Shown here: in pieces, positions 61,387-64,000 of the stretch
Numbering within the stretch: the stretch's first letter is position 1
How the letters are laid out: each line of letters begins with the position of its first letter
DNA from: Neopararhizobium haloflavum
GTDB lineage: Bacteria; Pseudomonadota; Alphaproteobacteria; Rhizobiales; Rhizobiaceae
Direction: 5' to 3'
Assembly (NCBI RefSeq): GCF_002750855.1
Contig: NZ_NWUC01000001.1
Location: 744,001 to 808,000 of the forward strand
DNA: 64,000 bases
Translations under genes and position numbers: made by a program
The notes under the pieces: generated by a model
The model's input: only the letters and a program-made list of their open reading frames with translations
Told to the model about the DNA's origin: nothing
The model's database searches: none

Positions 61387-62904
61387 ATGTCCAATTTACG
61401 CATCCCGACGCTGACGCGTCGTGCCTTCATCGCATCCGCAACCGCAGTTTCCGCGGGCGCGATGTTTACTTTGGAATCCAATGCTCGCGCTGCAAGCGTT
61501 CGGGAATTCCGACTGCGGGCAGGATTCGGCCGTGCTCAGATCACGCCAGAGCCGCATGGCGACACGGCGGTCTGGTGCTACGATGGAAGCCTTCCCGGTC
61601 CAGAAATCCGCGTCCGCCAAAAAGAACGCCTGCGGATCGTGGTCGAGAACGCGCTCGACGAGGAAACCACGGCGCACTGGCACGGCGTGCGCGTGCCAAA
61701 CGCCATGGACGGCGTGCCGCATCTAACGCAGGCGCCGATCCCGCCTGGCGAGACCTTCACCTACGCTTTCGAGGCCGTCGATGCGGGCACCTTCTGGTAC
61801 CATCCGCATCAACGCAGCTTCGAGCAGGTCGGGCGCGGCCTCTACGGACCCTTGGTCGTCGAGGAAGCCGAACCGATCCGGGTGGACCGCGACGTCACCT
61901 GGATGCTTTCTGATTGGCGGCTGACCGAAACGGCCGAGATGCGGGAAGACTTCGGCAATCTCCACGACGCGATGCACAATGGCCGCGTCGGCAATACGGT
62001 GACAATCAACGGCCGCGTGCCGGATTACTTCCCGGTGCGGAAGGGCGAACGTATCCGCCTGAGACTTATCAACGCCGCCAACGCCCGCATCTTCGGTCTC
62101 GATTTCGCGGACCTTGACCCCGTCGTGATCGCGTTTGACGGACAGCCCGTTGAGCCGCATGTACCGGAGGGCGGGCTGGTGGTGCTCGGACCCGCCATGC
62201 GCGCCGACATTATCCTGGACATGACGGCCGATGCTGGAAACCGCACATCTGTGGTCGACCGTTTCTACGAAGGGCTGGCGTACCGCTTGGTCGATTTCGT
62301 CTATGACGACCAGCCGCTTCGGAAAACTGTCCCGGACTGGCCACTCGTCCTGGCAGCGAATCCGCTGCCCGAGCCGGACGTCGCATCGGCCATCCGCCAC
62401 GAGGTCACTTTCAACGGCGGCATGATGGGCGCGATGGTCATGCAGGAGATGGGCGACATGGACGAGGGGTCATCCGGCGCCATGGGCAACATGACAGGCG
62501 GCATGGGCTCAATGACGGACATGATGCATTCGGGCAAGATCTGGTTCATCAACGGCGTCGCCGCCGAAGGCCATATCATGGATCCGATGCTGACGCTGAC
62601 GCGGGGCAAGAGCCATGTGGTCGCGATGACGAATGCCACCGCCTGGCACCATCCGATGCACCTGCACGGCCATTCCTTCCGGGTGATCTCACGGAACGGC
62701 CAGCCGACGCGCTATCGCGAATGGCAGGACACGGTGCTGATGGCGCCGCGTGAACGCGTGGAGATCGCCTTCGTCGCTGACAATCCCGGCAACTGGATGT
62801 TCCACTGTCACATCCTCGAACACCAGGCCGCCGGAATGATGGGCGTCTTCCGCGTCGCCCGACCTCATCCGCTGAAAGGAGAACCGAAATGCGAACGATC
62901 CTGA
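61387..62904 (+). CDS. multicopper oxidase (CopA/CueO-like)
   Basis: 505 residues with a Tat signal ('LTRRAFIASATAVSAGAMF') and three cupredoxin domains. Copper motifs: 'TAHWHGVRV', 'FWYHPHQRS', 'HHPMHLHGHSFRV' and 'WMFHCHILEHQAAGMMGVF', complete for the type 1 and trinuclear sites. A Met-rich insert ('MGAMVMQEMGDMDEGSSGAM') between domains points to cuprous oxidase activity. It detoxifies copper in the periplasm. The start at 61387 gives the Tat signal. Confidence 0.93.
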   Translation: MSNLRIPTLTRRAFIASATAVSAGAMFTLESNARAASVREFRLRAGFGRAQITPEPHGDTAVWCYDGSLPGPEIRVRQKERLRIVVENALDEETTAHWHGVRVPNAMDGVPHLTQAPIPPGETFTYAFEAVDAGTFWYHPHQRSFEQVGRGLYGPLVVEEAEPIRVDRDVTWMLSDWRLTETAEMREDFGNLHDAMHNGRVGNTVTINGRVPDYFPVRKGERIRLRLINAANARIFGLDFADLDPVVIAFDGQPVEPHVPEGGLVVLGPAMRADIILDMTADAGNRTSVVDRFYEGLAYRLVDFVYDDQPLRKTVPDWPLVLAANPLPEPDVASAIRHEVTFNGGMMGAMVMQEMGDMDEGSSGAMGNMTGGMGSMTDMMHSGKIWFINGVAAEGHIMDPMLTLTRGKSHVVAMTNATAWHHPMHLHGHSFRVISRNGQPTRYREWQDTVLMAPRERVEIAFVADNPGNWMFHCHILEHQAAGMMGVFRVARPHPLKGEPKCERS

Positions 62905-63329
62905 ACATTCTCGCCGTCGTTTCCTTCGTCTGGGCCGCCGGTCCGGCGCTTGCGGGCGACAAGGACGTCACCCTTTACAAGAACCCGCAATGCGACTGCT
63001 GCGAAGGCTATGCCGACTACCTGCGGGAGAACGGCTTCGAGGTCGCGGTGAAGCCCACCCACGACCTCGCGCAGATGGGCCGCGAGGCAGGCATTCCCGA
63101 CAAATTCCAGGGCTGTCACCTCTCCATGATCGACGGATATGTCGTCAGCGGCCATGTCCCGATCGCCACGGTCGAGAAGATGCTGACCGAACGTCCCGAT
63201 ATCGCCGGCGTGACCCTACCCGGCATGCCGATGGGTTCGCCAGGCATGGGCGGGACGAAGGAGGGGCCGTTCGAGATGCTCGAAATCACCAAATCGGGCA
63301 CGATCGGCGGCGTCTATGCGCGCGAATAG
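62889..63329 (+). CDS. DUF411 metal-binding protein
   Basis: 146 residues with a signal peptide (cleavage near 'ALAGD') and the DUF411 core 'VTLYKNPQCDCCEGYADYL', 'GIPDKFQGCHLSMIDGYVV' and 'GHVPIATVEKML'. DUF411 proteins bind copper or similar metals in resistance operons. It overlaps the oxidase gene by 16 bases. A Met/Gly-rich segment near the end may add metal ligands. Confidence 0.92.
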   Translation: MRTILNILAVVSFVWAAGPALAGDKDVTLYKNPQCDCCEGYADYLRENGFEVAVKPTHDLAQMGREAGIPDKFQGCHLSMIDGYVVSGHVPIATVEKMLTERPDIAGVTLPGMPMGSPGMGGTKEGPFEMLEITKSGTIGGVYARE

Positions 63330-63365
63330 CACGCCTGATATTCCCGAACTCGGGAGGATCCGTCC

Positions 63366-63503
63366 ATGATGGATGGCGTAGTGATGGAAGGGATGGGCGC
63401 GATGATGCTCGGCATGGGGCTGGCATGGCTCCTGTTCATCGTCGTGCTGGTCCTCGTGGCCGCGGCCCTGGTGAAGTATCTCTTCTTCAGCGGCCGCAAA
63501 TGA
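63366..63503 (+). CDS. 45-residue Met-rich membrane protein
   Basis: A short gene with a good ribosome site (GGGAGGATCCGTCC). The N-terminus is Met-rich ('MMDGVVMEGMGAMMLGMG') and is followed by one membrane helix and a basic end ('SGRK'). It overlaps the cytochrome gene by four bases. Probably a small copper-operon membrane component; no family name is known to me. Confidence 0.65.
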   Translation: MMDGVVMEGMGAMMLGMGLAWLLFIVVLVLVAAALVKYLFFSGRK

Positions 63504-63955
63504 GAGGCGTCGTGATCGCCGCCGTGGCCGCCGCGCTCGGGGGAGCCGCTGTTCTCGCCTGGGCGTGGCCTTTCGGAGCGAACTCAGGCGAGGCCGCACT
63601 CATTGCCGAGGGGCGGCAGATCTACGCCGGGAACTGCGCCTCCTGCCATGGCGCCGAACTCCAAGGCCAGCCGGACTGGAAGATGCCGCTCCCCTCGGGA
63701 CGCCTGCCGGCCCCGCCGCATGGCGCTTCCGGGCATACTTGGCATCATCCCGACGGCGTCCTTTTTCGGATCATCAAGGAAGGCCCCGCTGCCGTGGTCG
63801 GCGGCGGCTACGAGAGCGACATGCCTGGATTCGCAGAGGTGCTGAGCGACGGCGAGATCCGCGCCGTCCTCACCTTCATCAAGAGTACATGGCCGGAGCG
63901 GGAGCGTGCCTACCATGAAGATATGAGCCGACGCGAGAGGGACAAGAAGGAGTGA
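63500..63955 (+). CDS. class I cytochrome c
   Basis: 151 residues: an N-terminal signal or anchor, then one haem site 'GNCASCHGAELQG' and a Met ligand in 'YESDMPGFAEVLSDGEI'. It probably takes electrons from the multicopper oxidase operon or serves redox balance in the periplasm. The last gene before the window ends; 45 bases of unassigned sequence follow. Confidence 0.9.
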   Translation: MRGVVIAAVAAALGGAAVLAWAWPFGANSGEAALIAEGRQIYAGNCASCHGAELQGQPDWKMPLPSGRLPAPPHGASGHTWHHPDGVLFRIIKEGPAAVVGGGYESDMPGFAEVLSDGEIRAVLTFIKSTWPERERAYHEDMSRRERDKKE

Positions 63956-64000
63956 GGACGTGCCGCGAGCGCCGGCGGTTGCTCGTTTCGGACGCGAGCG

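Noticed and set aside
1-64000. tRNA or rRNA genes, CRISPR arrays, riboswitches, ICE attachment sites
   Set aside because: None could be recognised by eye; short att core repeats cannot be ruled out without the element's outer ends.

Overview
This is a GC-rich window whose gene content points to an alphaproteobacterium of the Hyphomicrobiales (rhizobia and relatives): fixI/fixS-type cbb3 genes, class II NirK, NnrS, and a Trb/RlxS-type integrative conjugative element (ICE) backbone of the ICEMlSym(R7A) kind. No rRNA, tRNA, integrase or CRISPR array was seen, so the ends and attachment sites of the element lie outside the window or could not be recognised.

Layout. (1) 1-10.5 kb, plus strand: microaerobic and denitrification cargo. 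It holds the 3' end of ccoP, ccoI and ccoS (cbb3 oxidase assembly), a DUF6522 gene, NnrS, a DUF1858 protein, pseudoazurin, a class II copper nitrite reductase, a Crp/Fnr regulator and a LysR regulator. Three perfect dyads TTGCG-N4-CGCAA (4348, 6194, 6673) and one relaxed copy (9242) sit in front of these genes and define a small NnrR/FNR-type regulon. (2) 10.4-20.1 kb, minus strand: a compact mating-pair-formation operon trbB-C-D-E-J-K-L-F-G-I plus DUF2274. (3) 20.1-23.1 kb: an AT-richer two-gene insert on the opposite strand, a GHKL ATPase with a C-terminal PD-(D/E)XK-like domain plus a second PD-(D/E)XK-like protein. It splits trbB from its usual partners and is the best candidate for an undescribed defence system. 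(4) 23.2-32.9 kb: CopG, TraG coupling protein, relaxase, putative oriT repeats, VirB1-like transglycosylase, DUF736, TraF peptidase, DUF2840, RepA with three iterons inside its own gene, an excisionase-like HTH, a DUF6499/DUF2285 gene split by a +1 frameshift (FseA-like), a small DUF2285 protein (QseM-like) and a divergent Xre regulator (QseC-like). Together these look like the known excision/transfer switch of symbiosis ICEs. (5) 33-49 kb: accessory ICE maintenance genes (DUF736, DUF2493, toprim primase, methylase/strawberry-notch helicase, small DUF genes, ParB, ArdC), with hipBA, a decayed FitAB-type toxin-antitoxin pair and a probable AbiEii remnant interspersed. (6) 49.2-59.2 kb: a defence island. 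It has a complete type III CBASS (CD-NTase, HORMA Cap7, TRIP13-like Cap6, Cap4-like nuclease-SAVED effector); a divergent operon RHH-GNAT-Xre-ImmA/IrrE whose last two genes resemble the CapH/CapP regulators of CBASS; a DUF2235 hydrolase; and a Septu pair (PtuA/PtuB). (7) 59.4-60.7 kb: an IS110-family, IS1111-type insertion sequence with 13-bp subterminal inverted repeats. (8) 60.9-64 kb: a copper-handling operon (small Cys-rich exported protein, multicopper oxidase, DUF411 protein, small membrane protein, cytochrome c).

How the parts work together. The ICE backbone supplies excision control, replication (RepA/iterons), relaxase/coupling/T4SS and anti-restriction. Its cargo gives nitrite respiration under low oxygen, copper tolerance and several layers of phage defence. 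All functional statements come from motif and context reading by eye; no similarity search was run.
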